Assembly (NCBI GenBank): GCA_018398765.1
Contig: JAHBMJ010005717.1
Location: 1-64,000 of the forward strand
Source of the DNA: Chromera velia
Taxonomy: Eukaryota > Sar > Chromeraceae
Direction: 5' to 3'
Length of the DNA: 64,000 bases
Below the pieces are notes generated by a model. It saw only the letters and a list, made by a program, of their open reading frames with translations. It was not told the origin of the DNA and searched no databases. Below are positions 52,901 through 64,000 of the stretch, in pieces. Position 1 is the first letter of the stretch, and each line of letters starts with the position of its first letter. A program made the translations under genes and the position numbers.

Positions 52901-54893
52901 CAGTGTTGTTAAGTTTCGGTACTTTCGGTACCTCGGTACCAGAGAGGGGGTCGGTATTGGATTTCGGATCGGATCTTTCGGTACCGACCTAAATGACTCT
53001 CAAACTTAAAAATCACATGTAGTGTAAGATGAACAGTACAATGCTATAAGGTGGTCTGAAGGTATGTCTGACCTAGAAGCGTCAGTGTTCAATCTAGCCA
53101 GTCAAACAGTCTGTTGATCACTTCATGCACCAGGCTGCTCGAACCATTAACTGCATTTATTTGGCCTCGTCCCATAGCAGCCTTCACTAAAATCGATTTG
53201 ATCGCGCACGCTCGTGGCCCGGCGGCAAGCCGTCTCTGAGCCAGTCCCGGTACCTATACTATGCGCGCTCACGTCCCGGCAGCACCTCTCGCGCCGCCAC
53301 ATGTACAGCCCGACGTCTCAGCCCCAGGCACGCCCCTCACATGTAGTCTGATGTTACAATATCATTTAAACACACTTCATAAAACAAAATAAACAAAATA
53401 CAATGATAAATTAAAATTAAAAAAGTTTTTTCTAGCTTTTTTGATTATTCCGCGACTTTTATCTTCTAGAACGGTCTATGGATTGAGGCATAAAACCCAT
53501 GTGTAGAACTGTTTGCTTGTATGAATTGAGGATGCATGCTCTTGAGGCTGATCGAATCAGATCGATGCATGCTGCATGACAATACATGGCAACAGATGCG
53601 TCGCCACGTCGGAATCGGTCAGCCAGACAATGGACTCGGATAAAAAAAAACGTAAAAGAAAATTAGCTCACAAGTTCATGACAGAAGAGTCATAGAAGTG
53701 CCTGGAAGACACCACAGAAAATTAACGCCGACTCACATGCTGAAGAGTTCCTTCATCGGTTGTGACGCAGACGTCGTGTCCTGCTATCTTCTTGAGGAAG
53801 GCCTGGTTCACTTTCACCATCACAGTCTTGAGGGCAGAGCCTACCATCGTCTGTCGGCAAGGCAGCCGGTAGGTCGTAAAGAAGTTCATGATAAACATCT
53901 CGAAGTAGACGTTCTCAACAAACAGGAAGGAAACGGCAGCTGTGTACATGGCCATGAGGAGCAGCTCCGTCTGCTTCTGCATCATTGCAGGCGGCATGAT
54001 TCGCTGAACGAACTCTGTGATCACAACCTGTTCTGGAGTGGAAGAAAAGGAATCGGAAGGACCTTTTGGAGTGGCAGCAGCGTCAAGCTCTCTCTTCAAT
54101 TTACTGAATTCAGCAAAGTGAATTCTTTCCAAATGATACCACATTAGAGAAGTTGAGCCAGTCCCTCCTAACACAAAGATAACATAGCCACTGCACAGGA
54201 GACATTTCACCTCAGATGGCGAAAAGCGCTTAAAATACCGATAAATAGGCGATGGCAGCATTGCTGCACCTCCGCTGTCTGGCGGTGGAGACTGATATCC
54301 ACCTTTTGTACAACAAAAGAGGAAGAAAAAAAAAGAAAGTCCAAATAAAGAGGTAGCTTTCAAATTTTTCTAAACGGAATTTAAGTGAAAGTTGGGATTT
54401 GCACACAAATCTCCCTGACCAGTGTTGATCACTGTTGGAGGAGAGAGATCAATTGAAGGATAGGAACAACATGAAAAGAGACTCAGACCAGCACTCTTAT
54501 TTTTTTTGTGGCAGTGCACGTGTGCAGCCCCAAAATTCATGTAAAGAGACGGTGATGCTTCAGATGGCAGTAACACTGTTCTGCATCCATGTGAGGATAG
54601 GCGAGATACACACAATGCGTGGTTCAGGGCCCGCACGCCGCGGCCCATGCAGGCGCGCGCCCCCCCCTCGCGCTTCAAATTAGACATCAAAAGTTTATGC
54701 TAGTCATCTTTAAGCATTCCAGTGTCCTAACGGCGTATAAACAGTCTGTAAAGAGTTCTAAAAACCTGTTTAGAATATGTAAAAAAGCCGGTACCGAAAG
54801 TACCGAAAAGGTACCGAAAGTACCAAAAAATTTTGGATCGGGGGGTCGGTATCGGATTTCGGTACTTAAGTTTGTCAGGACTTAACAACTCTG
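52901..54893 (-). mobile_element. hAT DNA transposon, internally deleted
   Basis: Terminal inverted repeats CAGTGTTGTTAAG (52901-52913) and CAGAGTTGTTAAG (complement of 54881-54893) differ at one base. Flanks GCTCTAGG (52893-52900) and GCTCTAGA (54894-54901) form an 8-bp target duplication with one mismatch. Subterminal GGTACTTTCGGTACC words lie at 52918, 54790 and 54810. All are hAT hallmarks. At 1,993 bp it is too short for a full ~600-aa transposase, and only the amino-terminal part is present. Confidence 0.9.
53722..54261 (-). CDS. hAT transposase, amino-terminal part (BED finger)
   Basis: From ATG 54261 the frame runs 179 aa. A BED-type zinc finger is seen at residues ~8-55 (YRYF ... 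KCLLC ... WYHLERIHF, that is C-x2-C then H-x4-H), the DNA-binding part of hAT transposases. It is followed by a region resembling the family's second helical block (TTYRLPCRQTM) and by AGHDVCVTTDEGT near the first catalytic Asp position. A splice donor-like CAT/GTGAGT lies just before the stop, but no further transposase exon is visible before the element's left end, so the rest of the catalytic core and the dimerisation domain are missing. The frame is open upstream to 54363 without an ATG. Confidence 0.75.
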   Translation of the reverse strand: MLPSPIYRYFKRFSPSEVKCLLCSGYVIFVLGGTGSTSLMWYHLERIHFAEFSKLKRELDAAATPKGPSDSFSSTPEQVVITEFVQRIMPPAMMQKQTELLLMAMYTAAVSFLFVENVYFEMFIMNFFTTYRLPCRQTMVGSALKTVMVKVNQAFLKKIAGHDVCVTTDEGTLQHVSRR

Positions 54894-55750
54894 GCTCTAG
54901 ATATCAATCCTAGTATCGATCACAATCAATAGTTTGTCAGAGTCATAGTCAAACCATTCAGAGGTGACTGAAAGATCCATTTTATCACAAATCTAAGTCT
55001 TTAATTGTTGACGTCTTTGATAATGAATTAATGATTTGTTTATAGTAGTACTTTATACGTTTTCCGCCTAGTTTTCCGCCTAGTTTTCCGTACCGCTGAC
55101 TGATTTTCTTTTTTTTTTTTTGTAGCCTCGAAGCTACTTCAGTGTATACTTCAGGGCTATTTAAAGTGCGGCAAACTGCGACACTGGATGCCGCTTTCAA
55201 GCCTCACTTTGCAACAAAACTATACAGCAGCCAAATTAGTGAAAAATAAGAGGGAAAGGTCCTGGGAGAGATAGAGAAAACAAGAGGGAGGGAGGGAGCA
55301 AGGCGGCTGCGAGGGAGGTAGGGAGGGAAGCGCAGGCCCCGCAGGGAGGGAGACACGGAGTGAGGGAGCAATGAAGGAGGGGGGGAAGGAAGGAAGATGG
55401 GAGGGAAGGAGTTAGGAAGGAAGGAAGGAAAAAAGCAGGTAGACGAGCAGGTACTAAGCAAGCAAGCGAGCAAGCAAAGAACAAATGGAAAAAAGACGGA
55501 AGAAAGAAAGAGGGGAAAGAAAGAAGGATGGGAAGCAGACGGCCAGAAGCAGGCAACTTGAAGATGCAAAGAAAGTGGGGGGGGGGAAGAATGAAGAAAC
55601 GATAGAATGAAAGAACAAAGAAAGGATCGAAGGCAGGAAGGAGGGAAGGAAGAAAGCACGGATTCCGAAGCAAGGAAGGAAGGAAGAAACGAAGGAAGGA
55701 GGGAAGGAAGGACAAAAGCACAGGAAAACGGAAGGTGGGAAGCAATTAAG
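54894..55750. other. Gene-free AT-rich to purine-rich transition
   Basis: It contains three tandem CCTAGTTTTCCG units near 55067-55092 and then GGAAG-rich purine sequence from 55240. No gene. Confidence 0.5.
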
Positions 55751-55751
55751 A

Positions 55752-55825
55752 AATGAAAAAAGTGGGGACAGAAAGAAAGAAGGAAAGAAAAGAAAAGAAA
55801 AGAAAAGAAAAACTGAGAGAGAGAG

Positions 55826-55860
<35 letters not shown>

Positions 55861-55868
55861 AAAAAAAA

Positions 55869-55904
<36 letters not shown>

Positions 55905-55925
55905 CAGACAGACAGACAGACAGAC

Positions 55926-55956
<31 letters not shown>

Positions 55957-55957
55957 G

Positions 55958-55992
<35 letters not shown>

Positions 55993-56161
55993 ATGAAAGA
56001 ATGAAAGAATGAAAGAATGAAAGAATGAAAGAAAGAAAGAAAGAAACAAACAAACAAAGAAAGAAAGAAAGAAAGAAAGAAAGAAACAAACAAAGAAAGA
56101 AAGAAAGAAAGAAAGAAAAAAAAAAAGAAAGAAAGACAGACAGACAGACAGACAGACAGAG

Positions 56162-56196
<35 letters not shown>

Positions 56197-56222
56197 AGGC
56201 AGGCAGGGGGGGAGGAAGGAAG
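55752..56222. repeat. (GAAA)n/(GACA)n polypurine tract, ~460 bp
   Basis: A long run of GAAA with patches of GACA, GAATGAAA and CAAA. It produces Phe/Leu/Ser frames on the minus strand and Lys/Glu/Arg frames on the plus strand, which are artefacts. Confidence 0.95.
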
Positions 56223-57420
56223 GAAGAAATTGATTGACAGAGTGTGTGAAAAACTTGCACTGCAACCGAGTAGTGAGTGAGTGAGTGAGTGAGCGGAGGG
56301 ATGGATGGAGGAAGGGATTGAGGAGGAGAGTGAGTGAAAGCGTGAGTGTGTCAAGTAAAAGTGTGTGAGTGTGACCGGTTCAATCTAGGCCTCAATGAAA
56401 ACGATAGACGCTCCGAGTAGCGAGAGGCATACATCAAAAAAATAGACAGAGGCAAAAAAGAAAATGGAAAGACACACGAGGCCGTAACGTACATACACAA
56501 CTACATCTATGCCTTCGATCGGCACTGCATGCAGTTGCAAAAAGACATGCTTAGCGACTTCCAAAGAACCCATACGAGACATATAAATAGTCCCAGACAG
56601 CTGTGCATCGCTCCGACGTCCCACCCGATGCTGGAGCTCAACTGTTCATGCAAAGAGCGGAGAGGGGAAGGATGGAGACGGCGGGCGTAGGTAGTCTTCT
56701 TGTGGCCCCTAAAGAGGGCCGCAGATCAAACCTCGACGACATCTCAATTTTTTTGAAAAGGACAATGGCCAGACGATCCCTCCTCCTTTGACACGTAGAG
56801 TTACTGGTAGAGTGCGACAAGCATTCTTTGGCAGCACTGGGTAAAGCCGCCTGCCCATGCATGATGCACCTTTTGATTTCCTTTTGACAGGCCATAATTA
56901 ATTGGCATATGCACTGCATCATGCATGCATGCATGCTCAGAGGGCAGCTCAGCATGCCGAACTGCAGCCGAAGAGGCCCCATGCATGCACGAACGGAAAA
57001 CGCGCATAAAAGCCGGAGACGACAACTTTTGGCCGGCCCCGGAAAGTGTGTTTGGGTGGCTTTTTTTCTACTTCGAAAAGACCTGAAATCGCTTTTTAGA
57101 GCCCCTCTCAAGGGAGTTTCAAATCTTTGGATACTGACAATACAGAGACTTCAGTATGACAGTCAGTACGTTAGAACTTCTCCAGAGAACTCTTCGACTG
57201 TCAGCGGCACGCAGACCAAACCAAACCGTGCAAGAGTTTCCTGAAAGGCCTCTCGAGTTTTGAGGGACGCTGTTCTGTTTCTTCTTGTACAAAAATCGAC
57301 CAGAATCGCTTCATCGTTCGCAAGTCTCCCTTCCAGTCTGTATTGGAGACAGGTTTCTTTGTCTCTGTCATTCCAGCTCTTTCTTTCCTTCACGGCTCTC
57401 TTCCAAACACAGCTGTAAGG
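56223..57420. promoter_or_regulatory. Upstream region of HAD gene B with TGCATGCA cluster
   Basis: Overlapping TGCATGCA palindromes at 56922-56933 and another at 56982-56989, plus AGCATGCC at 56951, lie 430-500 bp before the ATG. In apicomplexans GCATGC is a known ApiAP2-type binding word; a regulatory role here is inference. Confidence 0.35.
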
Positions 57421-59951
57421 ATGGGAAAGAAAAGTGTCCAGTCTAAAACCAGCTCTGCTGCGCGCGAGGCCCCAAGAATGAGTGCAGGAGTTTCAAAAGC
57501 AGCCATCAAAGCAGGAAAACGCACTCCCATACAGACAAAGAAGACGAAGACCGTCAAGCCCGTCACAGGCCCCCGAGCTCTTCCCACTCCCCAAAGCAAG
57601 GCCACTCGATCGAATTCCAGGGTTGGGGTTGTCTCTCTCTCCCCTGCAGTCGCCTCAGAGTTTTCGCACAACAAAGGTGCAGGAGAAAAGGAGACTGCTT
57701 CGATGATGGAGACGAACAATGCAGAGCAGGCAGTTGTCTTGGACGGATACATTCAGACAGAGGTGAGCAAGGGCGTGGATTTGGAGGGTGAACTCTCACA
57801 CACCGAAGAGACGACAGTTGACGGCACACCGAGGAACGCCGCCACCGCAGACACCGCCATGGGAGGGGATTCCGAAGTGCACAACGCTTCAGGAGACCCA
57901 GTCCAACCAACACTCGAGGCTCGCAGTGTTCTGGAGTCTGACGCCTTGGTGGTGTTTGACTGGTCAGTCTGCAGGGTCTTTCTCTCTTCCCTTTTCTTCT
58001 TTCGTCCCGAAGGCTTTCCTGTTTCGCGCTTTTGCTGCTGTCGGTGTTGATTTTCCGCAAGGTCGGCAGGCCAGGAAAGTCGTTGTTGTCGTTTCCTTCC
58101 GAAGCCTTTGCGACACATTTGAACACTGTTTTTGTCCCCTGCCATCTCACGCGAAGCCTATTACGTGCCATGGAATAACAACCCCTGTGTTTTTCCCCTC
58201 TTTCCTTCCTTTCTGTGTGCAGGGACGACACCCTGCTGCCCAGCAGATGGCTGGACTTCAGAGGTTGCACGCCCCCCAACGGCCCGATGTCTGTGGACCC
58301 TCTGTTTCCCCGCGAACGGATGGAACTGCATCAAGTGGACAAAAGGGCAGCCGCCGCACTGGAGGCGGTGGTGCGCAGGGGGGGCACCGTCATGATCATC
58401 ACCAACGCCGAGCGTCAGTGGGTATTCAACACCGCGCACACCTTCCTGCCCTCTGTCGCTTCTGTCCTCTACAATTACCAGATTCAGGTGGTGTCTGCAA
58501 GGGACGAGCACGCACACCGGTGGAGAGGCTTGAACCAAGTGTGGCAGTCCAGCATGTGGAAGGTCAGTCGGTATCCTCTTTCTCTTGCCTGAAAGAATCC
58601 TTCATGCAAAACGGAAAGCGACCACACAGAGAAAATCAAACATGATTGGTGGAGACAGGGAGATGAGGGGGGCGGCATGGAGATGGGCCGGGGGGGACCT
58701 GAAGAGACACGCGCACATACAAGAAGAGATAGAAACACGCAGGCAGAGACGGGCAGAGAAAGCGAGGGAGAGAAAGAAAAACAGAAAGTGCTCACAGAAA
58801 CGGAGGCACGCAAGGGAAGAACACATCCGGGCCATAGGCCGACAGACCGGCAAAAGACACATGGCTTGAAACACATAGAGACAGGAAGTCGGCAACGGGC
58901 CCACACCACCAAGCACACAGCCAGTAGTCCAGTCAGCCTGACAGGCAGAGGTGCATACCTTCCCCTTTTCCTTCCCCCGTCCCCCCTCTTCCCTGCCTGC
59001 AGGAGGCCAGCTTCTCTTTTGAGATGCGTCGGTTCCTCTGGGGCTTCCCTCAGACCTCCCCCCCTTCTCTGGGTGCCCCCCCAGGCGTGTGGCAGGGGTG
59101 CGACTGCGTGGACGAGGATGAGATGCCCCCTGCTGCCGGGGATGACGACGATGAGGGGAAGTTCTGCCACTGCACCTGCGAGCAGACGATCGGGTCCTGG
59201 AGACTCCTTCCCCCCCTGCCGCGACGGGAGGAGGAGACGGGGAGGCCCCGGGACGTCACCTTCATCTCCGTCGGGGACTCTCAGCACGAGAGGATGGCTC
59301 TCAAAACGGGCATCCAGTCAGTCTCTTCTCGTGTCCTCCCTCTTTCTCTCACTCACTCTAGGAGGCTGGGCGTGCGTGTGTCTGTAGGGGGTGGGGAGTG
59401 GAGACGGGTGCAAAAAAGGCGAAAGAGGAAACGTCTTTTCCTTCCCGAGAGAGTGCAACAATACAGCAGTCTGTAGGTCTTCGAAGATGCTTCCTCTGGT
59501 TGGCTGCCGTTGGAGTGTAAAGGAACACATGGAAGGAGGGAGAGCAGAATCAAAAGAAAGGAAAAGTAGAAAGACGCAGGTTTTCTGTCTCTCTTTCTGC
59601 TGACAGTTTCACGTTCTTAGAAGCAGAGTATCTGACTTGATGAGTGACCACGTCACTCAGGGCGCACACCAATGTTTTCTAAAAAGGGAAGTGAAACCGT
59701 CTATGCATCTGACTGTTTGCCCCCCCCCCCCTCCCTGCAGGCGCATCCGCAAATGGGGTGAGAAGACTGGAAGTCGTCTGTCTGTCTGGATGAAGTCCCT
59801 CAAGTTTATGGTCACCCCCTCTGCCCTCCAAGTCTCCGAGCAGCTCTGGGAGTTCGAGAAGGCTCTGGACTCTCTGATGGTCATGCGGCAGGATTCGGAC
59901 TTGAAGTCGAATGAGATTGGAGAGGCCTGCGTGTGGAGAAAAAGAGAATGA
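57421..59951 (+). CDS. HAD-superfamily phosphatase-like protein, paralogue B (468 aa)
   Basis: Exons 57421-57962, 58223-58562, 59003-59316 and 59741-59951 (TGA), all with GTCAGT donors. The first three exons have exactly the lengths found in paralogue A (542, 340, 314 nt). Motif I VFDWDDTLLPS, motif II TVMIITNAE and motif IV FISVGDSQHERMAL are intact, so catalysis is plausible. Exon 1 (basic SKAAIKAGKR then acidic disorder) and exon 4 have diverged strongly from paralogue A, while exons 2 and 3 are nearly identical even at silent sites. ATG 57421 is chosen because it gives the same exon-1 length as paralogue A. Substrate unknown. Confidence 0.8.
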
Positions 59952-62584
59952 GGAAGCAAGGAAAAAACAAGAAAGAAAAAGAGACTGGAAGGTATCTATC
60001 ATCCTAGACCTATGATGACCAGCAGGCGCTGGTGACTTACCTACCTACCCCTCGATTCATGAGGAACAAACTCGCTGCCTGCCTGCCTGCCTGCCTGTCT
60101 GTCTGAAGTTCGGAGGAGAAAGAACGAAGACGACAAAAAAGGAAGAAGGCAATTAAGCATGCATGTGTGATGCAAGCAAGGTATGAAGAAGATGTGAATT
60201 CAAAAATAATCATGCAGCTTTTGTGACTGTGGCTTGCCGGAACGATGCGCCCTTTGTGGGAGAGCAGGTACAGGGGAGGGGAACATGAGGAAATAAAGAT
60301 AGATGGGGGTGGGGGGATTGCCTGGCAAAGTTCTCTTTTCGTCTGCCCCTAGCCGTCTTTCCTCATTACCGTTCTCCGTGGCCAGTCGATAGAAGGCAAA
60401 TGAAAATTCAACAATGGACTGTTCGAAGAAAGCGAAAGAAATTTGACGAATTAGAGACGCAGATGACTCTCTCGGTGTCTCCTTTCTTTTGTTGGTTCGT
60501 TTTCTTTGTCTTTTGTCTTTCTTCTCCCCCCTCGCTGCCGGGTTCGCGCCGGCTTTGTAGATAGACTGTCGTGGTGGCTGCGTCTTTCTTTCTTTCTGGC
60601 CCTGTCGTTGTCCCGTCTCCTCGCAAACGGGCGTGCTGTAATTTTCTTTGGTCTCCTTCATTCATTCCTCTGTCTCACTCACTCTCCTCTCTTTTTTTGA
60701 AATTTATGAAGAAGGAGTTCTCCCTTCCTTTCTCCCTCTTTTCAGAAGGAACTACGAGATCCTCTCGAATTCTCTCTCTGTACTCTTCTTTTCTCTTCTT
60801 TTCCTTTCCTTTGTGTCTCTTCCTTCTTCTACACCTCGATCGGGGAGGGGGTGGGGGAAGCGGAAGTAAAAGGGGAAACGGGAAAGAGAGAGAGAATGGA
60901 TGGATGGGGGATCGAAGCTTCTTCTCTTCTAGACAGGGAAGCAGACAGACTTGTCTGCTTCCAGGTTTCTGCACCCTTGTCCGCTGCCATCTGTCTGCAA
61001 TAGTTTTCCCAAGAGAGCAGGGAAGCAGCAGACGAAAGGTGCATAGTATCGAGAGAATTAACCGGAAAAGGCCAAAGGAAGGACTGGCGAGTTGTAAAAG
61101 AGGTCCGGCACGCAGTCAAGCCGGCAACCTCAATTCTTCCTCCCTCTTTCTCTAAATAGCTTCCGGCTTGATGCCGCAGTCGGTCCTTTTTCCCTTTTCC
61201 TTGAATTCAAGAAGTCGAATTAAACTTTTGTGGCATGTAACAACGAAAGCTGTGGCTGCTCATTAGCCGGGTTGCTTGCTGACATACTTACTTCACGGTC
61301 TTCAATTGGCTTCTTTCAGTTGAGACCGTTGAACGCCTTTATGATCATAAGAGACATGCACGAAAAAGGAAAACAGAGAGAGAAGAGCCCTGTGGAGCTT
61401 GAAGGGTTGTTTCAAAAGGAAGTTGTCCTTGTACATCTTTGTGCGTTGCACCTTGTTTTGGTACATGGGAGTGGGGGGGCAGGAAGTAAGAGGCAAAATA
61501 AGTGCTACAGGAAGGAGGGGAGGAATAAGGCAAAGGCTCTGTCCCCCCCTCTCGTCTTGGATTTCGGTACTTGATTTGTCCGTTGTCCTGTACCCCTCTG
61601 TCTGTCTGATGCCCTCCCGTGTAACTTTGAATTGGTGCACTGTAGAAATGTGGATGGATGACCTGTGCACTTCCCAGCTCTCTACACTCCACTTCTCCCC
61701 TTCCCGTCTTCCTCTGTCTATAATCTCCTCGGCCCTTCGTCTCTTTTTCTTGATCCCCCTTTGTCTGGTTTTGGCTGTCTCTACAGTCGTTTTCGTAGAG
61801 GACGGAGGGGGGGCAGGGAAACAAAATGTGGAAAGTAGGCGAGAAAAAGAAAAGAAGGAAAACAGCATACTTGAGCCTGACTGGGCTTCCTCACAGCGAT
61901 CCCCCACCTTTAGAGGGTGAGTGAGCAAACAAATAAGTCGTGTGGCGTGATTCTAATCATTCCTTTCCTTCCAACTGACAAAATGGCCTCCTTCTCCTTC
62001 TTTCATGCACTGGCAAACTTGACTGTGTACATTCCTCTCTCACCTTTCACCCCCTTACCTCCCGGGGAAGGGAGAAAGGACCTAATTCAATTCAAATCAA
62101 ATACTGGAAATCAATGACCTGCAGGTGTCAAAAGAAGATTTTTTGTATCGACGTCTTAATTGCCTTTCTCTCTCTCCAATCTCCTCTGCCCTCCCTCGCA
62201 CCTAGCTCTGTGCACTGCATGGGTGAATGTACAACTCCTCCCTCCCTCTCTTACTTTTGTTGCTGCATGCATGGGCCCGTCTCTTTCTTGTCTTTCCATT
62301 CTCCCTCCCTCAATCGCTCTTGCAATTCTTCTACAAATGAAGATGGCTTGACTCCCTCTTTCCCTTCTCCCTGCCCCCTCTGTCCTATCCTATGGCCATT
62401 CAGATTTGTGTTGGAAGGAAGAAATCGATGCACTCGTTTGCGTGCATGGTTTGTGGCCTAGCTGTACGACAGTGTGTGAGTGCTCTTCTCCACCGCATGC
62501 GATGTAATTTGCTTCAATAGATTCGTGATCGCATGGATTCATTGACTGACTGACTGACTGTGCAAGTCTCCTCTCCCTTTCTTT

Positions 62585-62631
<47 letters not shown>

Positions 62632-64000
62632 TCTCTGTATGCGTGCGTGCGTCTCCTCTTTACTTCATTTCTCCATTTTTTTCTCTTCATTCCTTTTTCG
62701 CATTCAGTTTTTGTTTGAGGCGAAAAGAATCCAGTTGATACTGAAAGCAGGCGCATGCACGCAATTCTTTTCAAAAGAGGGGAGGGGGGGGTATGGGAAG
62801 ATAAGTATTTCAGGTGACATTCGTTGTCCGCACCGCTAGCTGTCTCTGCATTCATGCAAGCAGTTGGTGCTCTGCATGAGTGTTGCCCTGACCGGAAGAC
62901 TCATCCATCATGCAGGTTCGTTCAGTGAGCCTGCATACAGTGCATGCGCACGAGAATACCGTGGGATGGGCCAGAAATATTCTCACTGGCTGTTGATGCT
63001 GCCTCAGTCGCAGATAAAATGAAGCGACCAGCGTGCTCTGCCCTCACTGCATTTTGAGAGGGGGCCGGAGTCAACGCAGGCTCCAATCAACGAGAAGGAT
63101 CGAGGCTGCTGGGGGGGGGGGGCTTCGTCGCGCCCTGCATGCCGGTATTGTAGCATAGAAAAAAAAATAAATCGATCGAATTCAGCCGTTCTTTGTTGTT
63201 TTGTTTCACTTCACCCATCACTCTCCTTAATTGAAGAGCGCACGCAAGTGACAAGACCTTCCGACGCAACGCGATCTTCATCTTTCTCCAATAGCCCTCG
63301 TTCCTTTCTTGTGCGTGCGTCACTCTCGACAAGGGGAGAATGAACAAATCCAATCGGTCGATCTCCTAACGATATTAAGCGTCTTGACACTCATGCACTG
63401 AGTTCGGCAACAAGCGAACGAATTCATTCGATGGTGCTCACCAATTCTTTTGCCTTCCCTGACCATCCGTCCTTCGGGAGGTGCGGGGAGGGACTGAGCC
63501 AGCGGCATTCTCTCTTTCTTTCTTGTTTCGTTCACTGTTTGGGTTGTTCGAACGGTGTGCTTAGACTCAAAAGATGCTTGAAGAGATGAGTAAATATAGG
63601 TACATGAGAAAATGCGTGTGCATGGCCGTGTAATTCAGGTGTCTTCTTTCCAGTGTTTGCATTGCATGGCGTGATTTAGCGTGATTCAACGGTGATTGTC
63701 ATGGTCACAAATTCTGACTGTCTATGTAAACATTGTGAAAGATCGCCACTGGCATGCAGGTCGTTTACCTTCAACACTTGCTTGAACTTAGCCTTCAAGT
63801 TGATGCAGGCTACTACACGGAATAGTTGCTACACTGAAACTATAGTGTGACACAATCCAAATTGTGACACAATACCCTCTACACTAGTACTAGTGACACA
63901 AATAATTGTATCACAATAGGTGTGATGAAATAGTTAGAGTAACTTAGGTATGATGAAATTGTTAAACAAAAATTCAAGTGAATCTAAACTTTTAAAGTGA
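59952..64000. other. Gene-free 3' end of the window
   Basis: It includes the diverged duplicate flank (61390-61540), a (CT)n run at 62590-62638, a poly-G run near 63108 and AT-rich sequence after 63800. Open frames here have no splice-consistent neighbours or recognisable domains. Regulatory or UTR content of genes beyond the window is possible. Confidence 0.45.
61390..61540 (+). repeat. Segmental duplication, 3' flank copy B
   Basis: Counterpart of 49795-49975, in the same orientation, clearly diverged. Confidence 0.6.

Noticed and set aside
55204-56354. Large Phe/Leu/Ser-rich open frames on the minus strand that look like membrane proteins
   Set aside because: They arise from (GAAA)n repeats; three frames are open together and there is no splice or start context.

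Overview
This is a nuclear window from an intron-dense, repeat-rich eukaryote, not a prokaryote. Genes are split by many short introns, nearly all ending in GCAG. Most introns begin GTCAG(T/C) rather than the usual GTAAG/GTGAG. The protein content (degenerate EF-hand, armadillo, MORN-like, HAD phosphatase-like, and a C-x2-H...C-x2-C repeat protein) and repeated TGCATGCA motifs suggest a microbial alga or protist. A chromerid alveolate such as Chromera velia is my best guess, but that is inference from style, not a match.

Layout. Positions 277-7738 (+) hold a ~13-exon gene for a large Ser/acidic-rich protein with two degenerate EF-hand-like modules. Two of its introns carry long (CTGT)n and (CTTT)n tracts. 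Positions 7739-11700 are an AT-rich repeat zone with a chromodomain-like transposon scrap and a retroposon family with a (TGA)n tail. Then come a small spliced gene (11975-12997), an assembly gap (13796-14110), the 3' end of a MORN-like gene (to 14692) and a 102-aa three-exon gene (14991-15901). Positions 15902-20220 are mostly gene-free and hold a second retroposon copy interrupted by a hAT-like element. Positions 20225-21469 (-) are a short gene. Positions 21691-31253 (-) are an 18-exon armadillo-repeat gene that can be read in phase throughout.

Positions 32373-41010 hold one old, broken, nearly complete LINE on the minus strand. It has a coiled-coil ORF1, an APE-type endonuclease and a reverse transcriptase, contains long GAA tracts, and is flanked by an imperfect ~37-bp target duplication. 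Positions 41291-44270 (-) encode a protein with eight C-x2-H...C-x2-C repeats. Positions 45283-47701 and 57421-59951 (+) are a paralogous pair of HAD-like phosphatase genes lying in a segmental duplication. Between them are an AT-rich zone with a hAT transposon (52901-54893, TIRs and 8-bp TSD visible) and a ~460-bp (GAAA)n tract. The last 4 kb shows no gene I can support.

The host genes do not form an operon or an obvious pathway. The armadillo, EF-hand-like and MORN-like proteins would fit a cytoskeletal or membrane-scaffold setting, but nothing in the sequence ties them together. The most unusual signals are the GTC-type 5' splice sites, the patchy near-identity of the HAD paralogues, and the layered transposon structures.
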